From positions 8,568,036 to 8,632,035 of the forward strand of contig JAQFVV010006231.1 in the NCBI GenBank assembly GCA_028023455.1: a DNA stretch of 64,000 nucleotides. Reading direction: 5' to 3'. Below, piece after piece: positions 11,996-22,689 of the stretch (positions are counted from its first letter, which is position 1; the number at the start of each line of letters is the position of its first letter). The position numbers were made by a program, and so were the translations under genes. The notes under the pieces are model-generated. The model was not told the DNA's origin and searched no databases. It saw only the letters and a program-made list of their open reading frames with translations. The stretch is from Epiperipatus broadwayi (Eukaryota; Onychophora; Udeonychophora; Euonychophora; Peripatidae).

Positions 11996-12519
11996 TGCTG
12001 ACAATAATAACTCATCTAAACCAAGGATAAGCCTACTTTATACCTCTATTGCAATGAACCTTTGAAGATATGTCCAGACACTTCAGAGTTAGCTTCAAAT
12101 TGCCTCAATCAACACCTTTTAAATTACTGAAAAGACAGAATACTTTTGAACATACTCCCCTGCATATAAAAAATTTCCTGCTCTACCCCATCCTATATCT
12201 CTGTGTATTACATGAATTTGCACTAACAGATCAATGATAATTGCCCTCATGCATTTATGTAATAAAGCTAAATTAAATCATGAATACAAATCGACTTTTC
12301 TTACAAGAGTGGTTATGGGACACCTTTTCTCCTTCCAATGTAAACAATATATGTCAAGAGATGATAGGAAGAAAATATAAAGAGCTTGGCTATTGCAAAA
12401 TCTTCATTCTATCAATAAAAAATTTTGTATCTGTTATCAAAAAGTGGAACACTAATACATACTAGCCTGATTTACATATTAATCTTGCCACTATATATAT
12501 ATGCATATTTTTTTAATGG
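11996..12519 (+). pseudogene. Probable decayed PLE linker region
   Basis: No clear domain. One 61-codon open frame (12,280-12,465) lies in the position of the RT to GIY-YIG linker of PLEs. Its residues are not diagnostic. Confidence 0.3.
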
Positions 12520-12735
12520 CACATTTCTGGTAACAATCTGCCAAAAGCTATCTCAGTGCTTTTAAGACACTCTTATTAGGTTTATTTTATCTTTTCAGAT
12601 TGACTTGAACAGCACAAGTTTGGTAGAATTGCATAATTGTATGAAAAGTGTATATACTATTGAGATTTATATTGGTCAAATATGTACATTTGCGAAACAA
12701 AATCTAGAACTCTGATAAATCATCCTAAGGCCGAC
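12520..12735 (+). pseudogene. GIY-YIG endonuclease remnant of PLE
   Basis: The frame around 12,634-12,712 reads ...HNCMKSVYTIEIYIGQICTF..., with VYTI and YIGQ spaced like the paired strands of GIY-YIG nucleases, followed by KQNLEL as in the family's downstream helix. A preceding LPKAISVLLRH-like block corresponds to the segment upstream of GIY-YIG in PLEs. Both strand motifs are diverged (GIY has become VYT), and stops follow at the end. In PLEs this nuclease nicks target DNA for priming. This copy is dead. Confidence 0.6.
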
Positions 12736-15715
12736 CAGGTTTACAGTGGCGCCCTCTGGCCTAACCCTGTTCCTCTACCATTGCTCATAGACTTACTATC
12801 TTACAAATGACACGTTGAGGTCACAGCGCCAGTAGCACAACAGCAGAATATAAGAAGGGTAATAATAGGTGTTTATAAGCATATTTATATAGGTATCATG
12901 GGCAACTTATGACTATTAATTACTTGTAAGTTTTTAACAAATAAGAAAATAATTATCAAATACTAAATAATCATGAGTCAGTGAGCAAGACTAAGACATG
13001 AAGCTAGAGTAAATTTAAAATTAATTTAATGAATTCAAAATATAAAACAATAATTCAAAATAATATTTCAATGGCAAGTGTTTGCTCACAGCAGGTGATT
13101 AAGGGATGTTTACATTTAATGGGATTCAGTGCAAGGAGAGTTATTAGAAATCATTTGGATGCTGCGTTTACATGGCTTGGTTTACATATATAGGATAAAT
13201 CATTACCAAGTGATTATAATTTTCTAGTACAAATATAACAGTTTGGAAATTTATGCATTTCGGTTTATATATATTCATTTAATCACAGACCTGTATTTCA
13301 TTTTAGGTTACAATTAATTTCTTTCGCTATATATATCTGTTTGATCACTGCAGGTATGAAATATAATACAATTATACTTTCTGAGCTTAATATATTTTAA
13401 TAACGAAATGACTTTGTTCTGTTATCTATGCCTAGTTTATGCTAGATTAAGATTTGCTTTAGATTAGCAGAGGATAATAAATTTTAATAAAGAACATATT
13501 TACTTAACATGAATAATTAATACATTCTCTATATAGTAATATACAATTTAAATTGATTTAGTTCAGATCAAAACTGAAATAATTATTATAAGGCAGGATG
13601 AACTGATTAACGGAAGCCAGACTTCAGATACTAGTGCGTAAAGAAAATATATAACTCGATCTTTTTGCGTCTCATATGTGCCTTACTCACAGGATTTTAC
13701 CAAATAACAGTTCCCTGCGACCGAACTCATTGCTGTGATATAGGGGCCTTATTAGCAATTTATATATGTGTGTGGGAGCTTACGCTCTGGCGAGCTCATG
13801 CTCCATTTAAATATGCAGAATGGGTTGGCCTGTACCAGTCACCATCTGAAGAAGATAATTGTCCGAACTAAATGTAATGTAAATGTAATGGCGCGACCAC
13901 ATGCAACCATTAAACGTAGCGTGTCATAAGGACACATGCACCACTGACTACATAATCATATTTATAAAATTAAGACACTAAATTAAAAGTTTCTGTCATG
14001 AAACTACCCTATATCAGTTCATGTTATAGTACTTTAATAATACTATTTAAAGGAATTTACAACCAATTTACAAGGCTATCTATATTCTAACTAGCTTAAG
14101 GAGATACACATAGGGGAAATTAAATATGAACTTATAGACTTATGCTGCTTACACTTTAACTAATTATTGTCAAAAATTATCTTTAAAGCAAACTATTTAA
14201 AATGATGGTATGTTTATATTTATCTTTAATTCAAAATATTTATCCATTTCAAAACCTTTATTGATAATACACTACATATATATCAACTGACATATATATG
14301 CGAGAGAACTTTATTTAATTCTTGCTAATAGTTTAATTACGGAAAACTGTTTTTGAATGTTTATAGCATAAACATATAACATAACAGAATAATAAATTTG
14401 GCATAATTTAATTAAGAAATGCATTTTAAAACATAATAAAATTTCAAGTAAGTGAAATTTGAAAATGCTTAGTTTAAAATTAAAGTTGTGCGATGTTCGC
14501 TAAAATAAGGTTGATTTAGTTTCAATAATGCTATTTTTAAGATTAATGACGGCAAATATTATCATTAACTTAAGATACATAAATTAGCATAGAAATTTTA
14601 ATTATTACTTTAAAACAGCTTATTACATAGTTAGAATAAAATCAATACACAACCAAATCAATCATTATTTCTACGAGTAAACCAATACGTAAAATCATAA
14701 AATCAAATTACCAAATGAAAGGTGTTTGAATGCAAATAATTTAGATTTTGAAATAATAAATCAATCTATATAGAATTATTTAATCTGTTTAAGCATTAAA
14801 CAGCAAACATTTGAATCAGCAAGATTTTAGGTTTAAATAAAGTTATTAAATTCATTACAATTTTAGGCAAGTTTTAAGATTGAAAGTAAAATAAAATTTA
14901 CAGAAGTTTAATTTACATGATTAGAATGGCCATAGATTAAGATTTATGCTAGCAATTTAAAGTAATTTTAGTAGAAGTTTTAGAGGAAGGTTACCATTGC
15001 TTTTCTTTCTTTTATCTCTACTGGCAGTTCTCTGCTTAGGCGCTTCATCGGGGCGGCTCCTATTACCCCCGACTTTGATTTTCACTTCTTACGTACAAAT
15101 TCAAAGAATTAACTAATTTTTTGTCAAAAAAGTAAAAGCTTTGCTTATATAGCAATAACCCCCCCCTCCTTCTTTATATTATTTACTTAGATGGCTTTCT
15201 TAGCTTCTAAGATAACCCTATAGGGGGTGTGCAACTTTAAAATAGGTAAAAAAAACCATGACACGTGTAATTTATGCGTTTTCTAAATTTAATTCTAAAT
15301 ATAATTTTAATTAAGGGCCTTGGCTACAAAACAAACAAGAATTTATATAGTAACTTGATTCTACTTTACTGATAGCAGAATTATAAATTTCGAATATAAA
15401 TAACTTAATAAATAGCAAAATAGAGAAACTTAATTTTTACATCCTATTAACATTTAATTCTAGCATATATAGCTAAAGTTACACACCTTTTCCATTTAAT
15501 AATATAATAATATATATGTGTATTTTAGTCGACTTGTAAATGAATATTTCTTTATATATTTCAATGTCACCACCCATAGATTAGGCTTATTTAGTTTAAA
15601 TTTAGGCTTTCTTAGTATTTTATTAATATATACAGTTTGGTGGTGTTATATATGAATACTACTATATAATATAGAGGTGAAACAGTTAGATTGTACAGCT
15701 GGTTCAATATATATG
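12736..15715. other. Unexplained 3-kb interior of the PLE insertion, CpG-richer
   Basis: Starts with a GC-rich patch (about 12,730-12,860, including GTGGCGCCCTCTGG). A second patch lies at 13,590-13,940, with a run of three AATGTAATG-like units and GGCGCGACC at the end. A third lies at 15,025-15,080. Between them is AT-rich DNA without repeats matching the rest of the window. The 68-codon ORF at 13,665-13,871 has no recognisable domain. It could be the PLE 3' region, a nested LTR element or captured host DNA. Confidence 0.4.
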
Positions 15716-15999
15716 TAAAATTGTGGAAAAAAGTATTCTTCACACGCACTGAATAACACCTCCTATCAATAATGTATTAAAGTAGGTAGCCACAGGTAGA
15801 ACTATCTTTAAATAAACCAACAATATTAAGCTAAATTACTTAACTATGCTATTTTATATCACATATGCACATTCGTTTATATATTACGTAAAAAATTTTT
15901 TTTAACTGGCCGAACTATAAGTAATAAATAATAATATGTGATTTATATATATTTAAAATTGTGGAAGAAACTATCTTCACACATCACTAGAAAATTTTA
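15716..15999 (+). repeat. PLE terminal repeat, right direct copies
   Basis: AAAATTGTGGAAAAAAG begins at 15,716 and AAAATTGTGGAAGAAAC at about 15,956. Both are followed by a sequence like the left terminal block (CTTCACAC, GCACT, TCAATAAT). The second is interrupted by the inverted copy. Confidence 0.65.
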
Positions 16000-16340
16000 A
16001 TGCCACAAACTAATAAATCAATGCCAGATAGTAAAAAGAGAATTTCTTCCTGTAATGTAAACTGAATTTGGCAAGAAATACATTTAAAATCAGGCTCATA
16101 ATAATTCAACACTAATTTAGCAAATCAAAATGTTGGTTTATTTAAGAATAAGCTCAACTATAGATAAACACCTATTGTTTCAAAACAATATTAATGGGAG
16201 GATGCGTGTCAATTTTCTACCAATGTGCAAAGAGTAATTCTTTCTAAAAAGAGTGGACCACCTACAATTTTAAAACAATTATTGGTGGGAGAATGCCTGT
16301 CAATTTTCTACTACATGTACAAAGAATAGTTTTTAGTTTG
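16000..16340 (-). repeat. PLE terminal repeat, inverted copies
   Basis: The reverse complement of 11,286-11,540 aligns here: GTAAACTGAA, ATCAG, TTTATTTAA.GAATAAGCT, ACAATATTAATGGGAGGAT. The inner end is then repeated at 16,260-16,335 (AAAACAATTATTGGTGGGAG). Confidence 0.65.
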
Positions 16341-17000
16341 ATAATAGGCCATTTTATGGGCATTCATTTATTTTAGAAGTTGATATCCTTGTCATTTTGT
16401 GTCTAGTGGCTATAGCTTCACTGTTCATTTGGCTACTATTTTCTAAATCAATCATATTTTTAATGGTTTCTCTATGAATTTAACTGGTGCTTTTTTCCTT
16501 CTTTACTTTTATTTAATAATCTACAGAGTGAACCAATGTATAGAACTTTTTTTTTCCTTTTACTTAATTTAGTTTAAAGTGAAGTTTTCTCAGCAAATTA
16601 AATTTTCTTAGCATATAAGGTGAGGCCACTCTTTTGTAGCATATGTAATAAAGATTTATGATCAGCTTGTAAAATGAATGATCTTTCATACACATATTGG
16701 TGGAATTTTTTAAACATCTGTTTACCAAGGTTAAGCTTTTCTATCTATTGGCAAGTATTTTTTTTTAGGTCCAGTTAATGTGCCAAAAGTAAAGACAGAT
16801 GTGTCATTTCCATTTCTGTTACAGTCGACTAGGACTGCTACCATACTGACTGGTGAAGCTTTATATGTTAGGATTAATTTTATTAGGATTATAATAAGTT
16901 AATACATTTGCCATAGTTTTTAACTTCTTTAGCTCCATATCTATTCAGCTCATTTTTTTAGAAGTCAATATAGTGGTTCAGAAATTTTGGGTTTGTGCTT
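16341..17000 (-). pseudogene. gypsy-2 RNase H and connection region
   Basis: On the - strand, broken frames give a KASPVSMVAVLVDC-like start near 16,870-16,830, then a YLPIDRE-like block near 16,760, and LQADHKSLLHML near 16,650. This matches the Ty3/gypsy RNase H order (D-A-S-P, Y-x-x-x-E, T-D-H-K-x-L), with the catalytic positions partly mutated. A later EAIATRH-like block near 16,420 corresponds to the segment before integrase. The reading then meets the PLE insertion. Confidence 0.7.
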
Positions 17001-17640
17001 AATGAAGCTCCATAATAATTAACAAGTCCAAGGAATGTCTGAAGACCATTTTTTATGTAGTGGAGGTTGACATATTCAGAATAGCCTTTATTTTATTTTA
17101 GCAGAAAAAATTTGAATCCATGAAATTCTATTTATTTGACTTCAAACTCACATTTATTGTTTTATTTTAATTCCAAAGCTTTCTACTGGATTTCAAGAAT
17201 TGCCCCTTACTTTGGACCACTAGCTAGGAAATCATGAAAGTCTGGAATAGTTCCAAGAATTCAGCAATTAATTGATCAAATATTTATTTAAATACGGCTG
17301 GAATACCAAATAGCAGTTGATTAACTTTATAAAGTTCCCTTGTGAGTTATAATTGCTAGAGCTTTAAAGCTTTTATTAGTTACTGGTAATTGAAGATAAG
17401 CATGTCAGAGGATCTCCAGCTAAAGTAGGAAGTATCTTTTTTACTTGCAGAGGGAGTAGTTATTGAAATATTAACATACAGTGATAATCTCCGCAGATTT
17501 ATATTTCTCCTAATAATGAGTAATATTGGAGTAGACCTTTCAAAATAAGCCATAAATTTAATTACTCTCTCAAATTCTAGCCTACCCAACTCTTCAGACA
17601 CTTTAGTTCTTAAAACAGCAAATATTGAGTGATAACAACA
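17001..17640 (-). pseudogene. gypsy-2 reverse transcriptase
   Basis: The open part 17,601-17,380 begins with EELGRLEFERVIK and ATPILLI-like residues (here STPILLI), the RT N-terminal block of gypsy elements. It continues to a degraded NG.LR-like block. Further on the - strand, an ITHKGLY...LLFGI-like block near 17,340-17,290 matches the RT motif before Y-x-D-D, with frameshifts. The Y-L-D-D site is not intact. Length and motif order fit a Ty3/gypsy RT; no function remains. Confidence 0.7.
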
Positions 17641-18240
17641 ACTGATTGGGTTAATATGTTTATTTATAAATAGACAAATGGATTATTCCTTGATAATGAT
17701 CCAAAACAGGTTCTAAAATCTTAGCATTTTTTAAATCTACTATTTCACAGATTACTTGATTTGTTGTGATCAGTGAATAGCCCATTGGTTTAAACTAGTT
17801 TCAGTTCATTAAGTTTTTATGCTGTATTGTGGAAATTAAAAAGCAATAACACTTGTATATATATTTAGATCTTTTCTAGACATTGATTTGAATCACCTCA
17901 AAGGTATAACTCACTTGTCCTAATAGTCATACATTAATTTGGGGCTAAGATTTAGATTAGCCTTTTGATTTCTAGTTATTCTTGCCAACATTTATTTAAT
18001 ATAATGGAGATGACTGAGCCAGAATTAATCTCCATTGCCTTGAAAGTATCACTAAAGTTAATTAGTTTTTTAAAAGTTGAGACTTTATTTTGCTAATTAA
18101 ATGCAATCAAATCTAAATTTTTCCAACTTTATTGATAAGTTTCTTTATTAAATTAACCATTGTTATTATTTCATCTTCTTTTTATAAGTCAGGCAGCTTT
18201 GATATGTTTAATACATGGATAAAAGTAATAGACAGCATTA
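17641..18240 (-). pseudogene. gypsy-2 protease and Pol N-terminal region
   Basis: A - strand frame near 18,040-17,990 reads AMEINSGSVIS, where active aspartic proteases of gypsy elements have D-T/S-G. The catalytic Asp is Asn here. Downstream, a KNAKILEPVLDH-like stretch near 17,720-17,690 precedes the RT. Several stops lie between. Position between gag and RT supports the call. Confidence 0.55.
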
Positions 18241-18960
18241 ATGTATGGATATAATTTTTTTTTTCACAGTTGCCTTGAGTTTTCTTTATCTGAAGTAATT
18301 ACTGCAATGTTGCATTTGCACTTAGCAAAGGTATAAACTGATTAAAAATTTTCTTAAAGTCATGTGACATACAATATTATCAAATGTAGTATTGGGCCCA
18401 TCAATAATCTGACTATTAATGCATGATTTATTTTACCATGTATAACTGAGCTCTTAATGCCTCTTCCAAGAATGTTCCAAAATTGCAGGTTAATACCATT
18501 TTTTTGTATTTTAGATGCATAATTAGCTACCTTTTGATAAGCTTCATGGTTGTGTAGGTTAAATTTATATCTTTGTATTATTATCAGAGGCTTTCTTATA
18601 AAATAGGCATTCAGAAGTTTTATGATCTTATCATATGTTAGTTTAGGTAGATATAATAGTACTGCCAGGGAAATGAACATGATGAATAGCTAATCCACAG
18701 ACTCATGAGTATGGCAACTTTAAATTTTGCTTTAATTTCATTAACGTATTTTGTAAAAATTCAGTCAGTCCAATTAAGCCAGCTAGGTTTCCAGGCAAGT
18801 TGAACTGAATTTTTCAAGAGACTGTATTAAAGCCATTATTTTAAAAATAATAACTTGCATTGATGAGTATTAACTATTTTACTTCAGTGGCATTCAGCTA
18901 TCTATTATAAGATGTTGTGCACCTGGGAAAATCTCTATCTCAACCTTATTATCAGATATG
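18241..18960 (-). pseudogene. gypsy-2 gag
   Basis: The 106-codon open frame at 18,680-18,360 contains TYDKIIKLLNAYF, IIQRYKFN and YASKIQKNGINLQF. This is the order seen in capsid-region Gag of metazoan Ty3/gypsy elements (a 'Y-x-x-L...L..HF.P', '.R..F', 'Y...L..L...C.FG' pattern), followed by an L.GRGI...V.GI.....I.RLL-like end. A Cys-rich remnant at about 18,330-18,250 may be the zinc-knuckle part. Other frames are needed upstream to 18,960, so the gene is frameshifted. Confidence 0.7.
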
Positions 18961-19071
18961 TTATATATAGTGGAAATAAACCTGAATTAATCTTTGAATA
19001 TTTTATTATCAGTAATAACAGACAAAATGAAAAATAACTTCACAATTCATTTATAACTGGAAGATAACAAA
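18961..19071 (-). other. gypsy-2 leader region and LTR end
   Basis: AT-rich spacer between LTR and gag. The block ATAACTGGAAGATA at about 19,057-19,070 repeats the LTR end found at 19,170 (see target duplication of the F1 insertion). Confidence 0.45.
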
Positions 19072-19167
19072 GGCAAAACTTTCCATACAGTAGTGCCACC
19101 CTGTGCCAAACAGAGTAATCAATGGATGCCAGAACAATTATGTGCTTGTATAGAGATGGTGATCATG
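19072..19167. mobile_element. F1 mini-insertion with about 17-bp target duplication
   Basis: A short F1-derived piece (GCAAAACT..CCATACAGTAGTGCCA...GGATGCCAGAA) is joined to an inverted F1 piece (CAATTATGTGCT...GATCATGTG). It is flanked by near-identical copies of TATAACTGGAAGATAACAA and TGATAACTGGAAGATACAA. No hammerhead core is retained. Confidence 0.7.
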
Positions 19168-19416
19168 TGATAACTGGAAGATACAACAAGAATGTAAGCT
19201 GTGCTCCAATTCTTGAGTATCCAGACAACTATATCCACAGATCAAAAGGGACAAAAAGAGTCTATTACCTGTTAAAGAATAAGGAGAATAGGTAATTCAC
19301 TCCTTATTTCTATTGGTTTGTTTGTTTATATACCTTATGTAGTGATAGTCATTTTGTGTTCATTGAATCTAAATGATGTCATTTTTTAAAGGGCAAATGG
19401 GAATGAGATATAATCA
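19168..19416 (-). repeat. gypsy-2 5' LTR
   Basis: 249 bp. On the - strand it begins TGATTATATC and ends CCAGTTATCA, the TG...CA form. Aligns with 9,905-10,129. Confidence 0.65.
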
Positions 19417-19430
19417 CTAATTATAAAACT

Positions 19431-19572
19431 AGCAAGCATCACATGATCTCATCTCCAATACTAGCACACAACTGTTTATAAACAAAGCAAAGCAAAACTC
19501 CATATAGTAATGCCACCTGTGCTTACTCTGTTTATCACAGGTGGCACTACTATATGGAGTTTTGCTTTGCTT
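19431..19572. mobile_element. F1 foldback insertion with 13-bp target duplication
   Basis: After an F1 end fragment (AACATCACATGAT-like to TAAACAAAGC), the sequence AAAGCAAAGCAAAACTCC...CACCTGTG is followed 14 bp later by its reverse complement. The insertion is flanked by TAATTATAAAACT on both sides (19,418-19,430 and about 19,574-19,586). Confidence 0.8.
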
Positions 19573-19586
19573 TAATTATAAAACTG

Positions 19587-20662
19587 CTAAAGTAATAAAG
19601 CATTTCTGCTATGTACAGAGACCATGAATGTTACAGTTGTGGTAAAGATGGTTAGACAAGCAGAAACAAAATTGATTTGAAACAGTTTTTTATAACCAAA
19701 ATTTAACTTTATTGCCACAAGTTAACAATAGTAAAAATTAAACCAACAATGCTTAATATACATTACAGTTTATATCGCTACAGTTCAGTATTAGAATTAC
19801 TACTTAAGAATGCATGGCCATAAATGTATAAATTAAAACATAATAAAGCCAGTGTGTCCCTAGGTTCACTTTTGCACTTTCAATGGTGAAATTCACTGGG
19901 TTTCATGCAGCCTTCCTTACACTAGGTCATTTACTATTTCATATAAACACGCCCAGCTCCAATAATACGAGGGTATAAATTAGACTTCAACTCCCCTTAT
20001 CTGTGAAATTTTATATGTTACCAGTGATAGTGGAATGCTCGAAGGCAATAATAATTAATTATTTATTATTGTTCTTTATTTTTTTAAGTAATCATTTTCT
20101 AATCTGGAACTGCTTATCAACATTTTAATCTTTAACATTTATAACTCCGGAATAGTTTATTTCTTTTAACTTTAGTACACATTTTATTTCTAATTATATT
20201 ATCTCTTTACATTCTAAATATATGTGTAGTACTAAATATCTATATATAGCAATTTTCTACTGATTTGTTTTAGTTATGGCAATGTAAAACTTATCCAATA
20301 CTACTCAAAATGTCATACAATGCATTAATCTTATGGAATGATTAAAATATGATATTGCTTTTCATGAAATTTCATACTATTTTTATGATTATATTTAAAC
20401 TTTCACTGCATCTATGAACAAGTTATTCCTGAAAAAGATTTTTGCAATAAAAATGAATTAAAACAATGGGTTTCAGTGCATTCTCCCACTCAACTATCTG
20501 CATTTAAAATTTAATTTATATAATACAGTCTATGTAAAAACAAATAAAAAATCATTTAGGAAGTTATTTTGAAATAAATGCTGAATCTAAATATTCTCTT
20601 TTTGGTGGTATGTAGCACAATATGAAAATGTAATGTTTTACCAATTGCTTTTACAGTATTAT
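19587..20662. other. Non-coding stretch, nothing recognised
   Basis: Mixed-composition DNA with a less AT-rich patch at 19,850-20,030 (CpGs at ACACGCCC and ATACGAGG). No repeat, RNA or exon could be supported. Confidence 0.5.
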
Positions 20663-21225
20663 TCAAACATCAGATGATCACCATTTCCTATGCTTCCACA
20701 AGCTGTTAAAACAGTAATGTGATGTACTGTGATTTCTTCTTATACAGAGTCAGGAATCTTTCAGCCACTATAACCAGAGAAACCTGTTAGCCACTTTACC
20801 TTCCCACCCTAAGTTTTCCCATAATCTACTCCATCCCATTTCCACAACATAATCTTTGTCAACTCCATGATCTTCATATTTAAATCCCCTTTATCTTTTC
20901 CCAAAGACAGCATAAAAACCAACAACCCACTTTCTGAATAATCACTTTGTTCATATTTATTCTTCCATAACTTCATTATTTGTACCCTTTCTGCTTTCAA
21001 GCATTTACATTGAATTAGCAGCTGCCTAATATTTTCTATGCCTTCCTTACACAACTTGCAGACTAAATCGCCCATATTTTTCCATTTACATGTATATTCC
21101 CTTGTTGCTAAAGATCTCAAATGGTCCATACAGTAGTGCTATTCAGTGCAAGACTTAATAATCAATATATGCAAGAAGGTTTTGGGTGAGTAGGCATTAG
21201 ATAGGGATTTTATGAAGAGTTTGCT
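20663..21225 (-). mobile_element. Internally deleted CR1-group LINE bounded by F1 pieces
   Basis: 20,663-20,714 matches the F1 unit end at 50.95-50.99 kb (ATGATCA.CAT, TATGCTT.CACAAGCTGTT). 20,715-21,126 is the 3' end of the same LINE family as 25-31 kb. 21,127-21,225 is the other F1 end (CCATACAGTAGTGC...) that then folds into an inverted F1 piece. On the - strand this is F1, then LINE ORF2 C-terminus and 3' UTR, then F1. The endonuclease, RT and ORF1 are gone. Confidence 0.75.
20809..21129 (-). pseudogene. LINE ORF2 C-terminal fragment with zinc knuckle
   Basis: An open 106-codon frame with LRSLATREY at the start and C-x2-C-x12-C-x2-C-type cysteines (VCKLCKEG...LLIQCKCL) around residues 24-43. 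It aligns with the frameshifted 3' parts of the 25-31 kb LINE (25.7-25.1 and 26.9-26.4 kb). The first two codons come from the F1 junction, so the initiating Met is fortuitous. This domain lies after the RT and is thought to bind nucleic acid. No RT is present. Confidence 0.75.
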
Positions 21226-22689
21226 ATAGTATTATTCAAAGTTGAATAATAATTTTAACTTCAGAAAAAAAAATCTCATTCATTGAATAATCAGGAGTTT
21301 ATAAAAAAAATTAAACCTCTGTGATGATAGTACTGGAGCTGCAATTTACAGACTTTGAGTTTTGCTATTCTGTTACTTATGTAAGCCTTGCAGAACCTTC
21401 TTTCATTCAATCACAACAAACTAAACTTTATTATAAAATTGTTAATTGCCGATCATTTTTGATGTTTTAAAAATAAATTTGGATATACTAACATGCAGTT
21501 CATCCAATGATTACTCAGAATTTTGTGGAATGCATTAATTGAGTCAATCAGGGACTTCCTGAAATAGCACGGCCATACATCACTAATCTTTTTTTAAATA
21601 TATATATATCTATTTTATGTGATCCTTTTTTATTTGGGAGGAGAAAAAGTGACACCTTGGTAAAAAAAAAAATTATTTTTATAAATAAAAACATAATGAC
21701 ATTTTATGGCTAAAAATGAGGTATAAAGGTTTTTTTTTTTTTAATTCTTTGAAAACCATTAGAGATTCTAGTGAGATATTTAAAGAGTAGTTAATCTCAT
21801 GCTGGGTGTTTGATATTTTCACACTAACATTTGTTTTGAAGCTATTTTGTTAACATCTCAGCAGGAAATAAGATTATTCCTAAGAATCCTGTTAAAATTA
21901 AAATTGTTTTTATTATTATATTAATACGATTTACACTTAGACAAACAAGATTTTTTGATATGACATTTATTCGCAATTGTATCTATATAAATCTGTAAAT
22001 GTATTAGAGGGTTTCTCTAACAATACATTTTTAAATAGATTTTATGATTTATTTATTTTAATATCATATAGTCTGTTGCTCACGAAGTAATGTGAAATTT
22101 ATGTACCCAAATAACAAGTTGAATCCAAATAATTAAATTGACCATTTCTCCACTGGAATTTGTCTAGGAATCTCTACTTTTGAATGCTAATCTAAACTAA
22201 ACTTGTTGGGGCAATAAAATTTCAATATTTAATGTAAAATTATGTTTTTTTTTTCAAAATTGTTTTATTATATATACACACACATACATACTACATACAT
22301 ATAATAGCCGTACATAAATAAGTATGATTATTTCAACTCCAAAGGGGGGGAGGGACTGCTTTAAAAATGAGTTTTTTGACGACTATGCAAACCAGTCTGT
22401 TCAGCAGAAAACCTTTTCTTTATGACAATGTTTAATTGTAGCTCTCCAATGTATTCTCTTGCATATCTTATCAATGGAAACAATTAACATTACAACTCTT
22501 TAGTATGTTTTTGAGATAATTCTTATAATGTAAATAAAGATTTATCCTGCCACTAAAATCATACTCAAGTTTACTATATAATACCCTTTTAGGAAATATC
22601 ACAGTCTTCATTCGTTTTACGTATTCAATATATTGAAGTTGAAATTTTACATCAGTGAACTTTATAGTATCATGCCAGAAAGTTGAATA
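21226..22689. other. AT-rich non-coding stretch, nothing recognised
   Basis: Contains T and A runs and a short CA/TA-rich tract near 22,275-22,300. No exon, RNA gene or repeat family recognised. Confidence 0.5.

Larger units (their letters stand above)
11286..16340 (+). mobile_element. Penelope-like element (PLE) relic inserted in gypsy-2
   Basis: About 5 kb flanked by related terminal blocks. The block starting AAAATTGTGGAAG at 11,286 recurs in the same orientation at 15,716 (and briefly at 15,956) and in inverted orientation at about 16,000-16,335. Direct terminal repeats plus an inverted tail are typical of PLEs. Inside, on the + strand, are an RT remnant (11.64-11.99 kb) and a GIY-YIG endonuclease remnant (12.52-12.73 kb), the domain order of EN-plus PLEs. 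It sits between the RNase H and integrase of gypsy-2, so it is younger than that element. Both protein domains are broken. The 12.74-15.7 kb interior is unexplained. Confidence 0.65.
9905..19416 (-). mobile_element. Ty3/gypsy retrotransposon 'gypsy-2', split by a Penelope-like insertion
   Basis: On the - strand the order is 5' LTR (19,416 down to about 19,168, with a tail near 19,060), gag (18.96-18.24 kb), protease and RT (18.1-17.0 kb), RNase H and connection (16.9-16.35 kb), a foreign insertion (16.34-11.29 kb), integrase and Pol C-terminus (11.27-10.24 kb) and 3' LTR (10.13-9.9 kb). Reading resumes after the insertion at the expected place, the start of the integrase region, so both halves appear to be one element. 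All frames contain stops, so the element is dead. RT-RNase H-integrase order is the Ty3/gypsy order. Confidence 0.8.

Noticed and set aside
13847-13875. Hammerhead-like CTGAAGA...GTCCGAAC
   Set aside because: Stem II is weak with a mismatch at the core, GAAAC is reduced to GAAC and no convincing stem III/cleavage site follows. Kept out of the ribozyme list.
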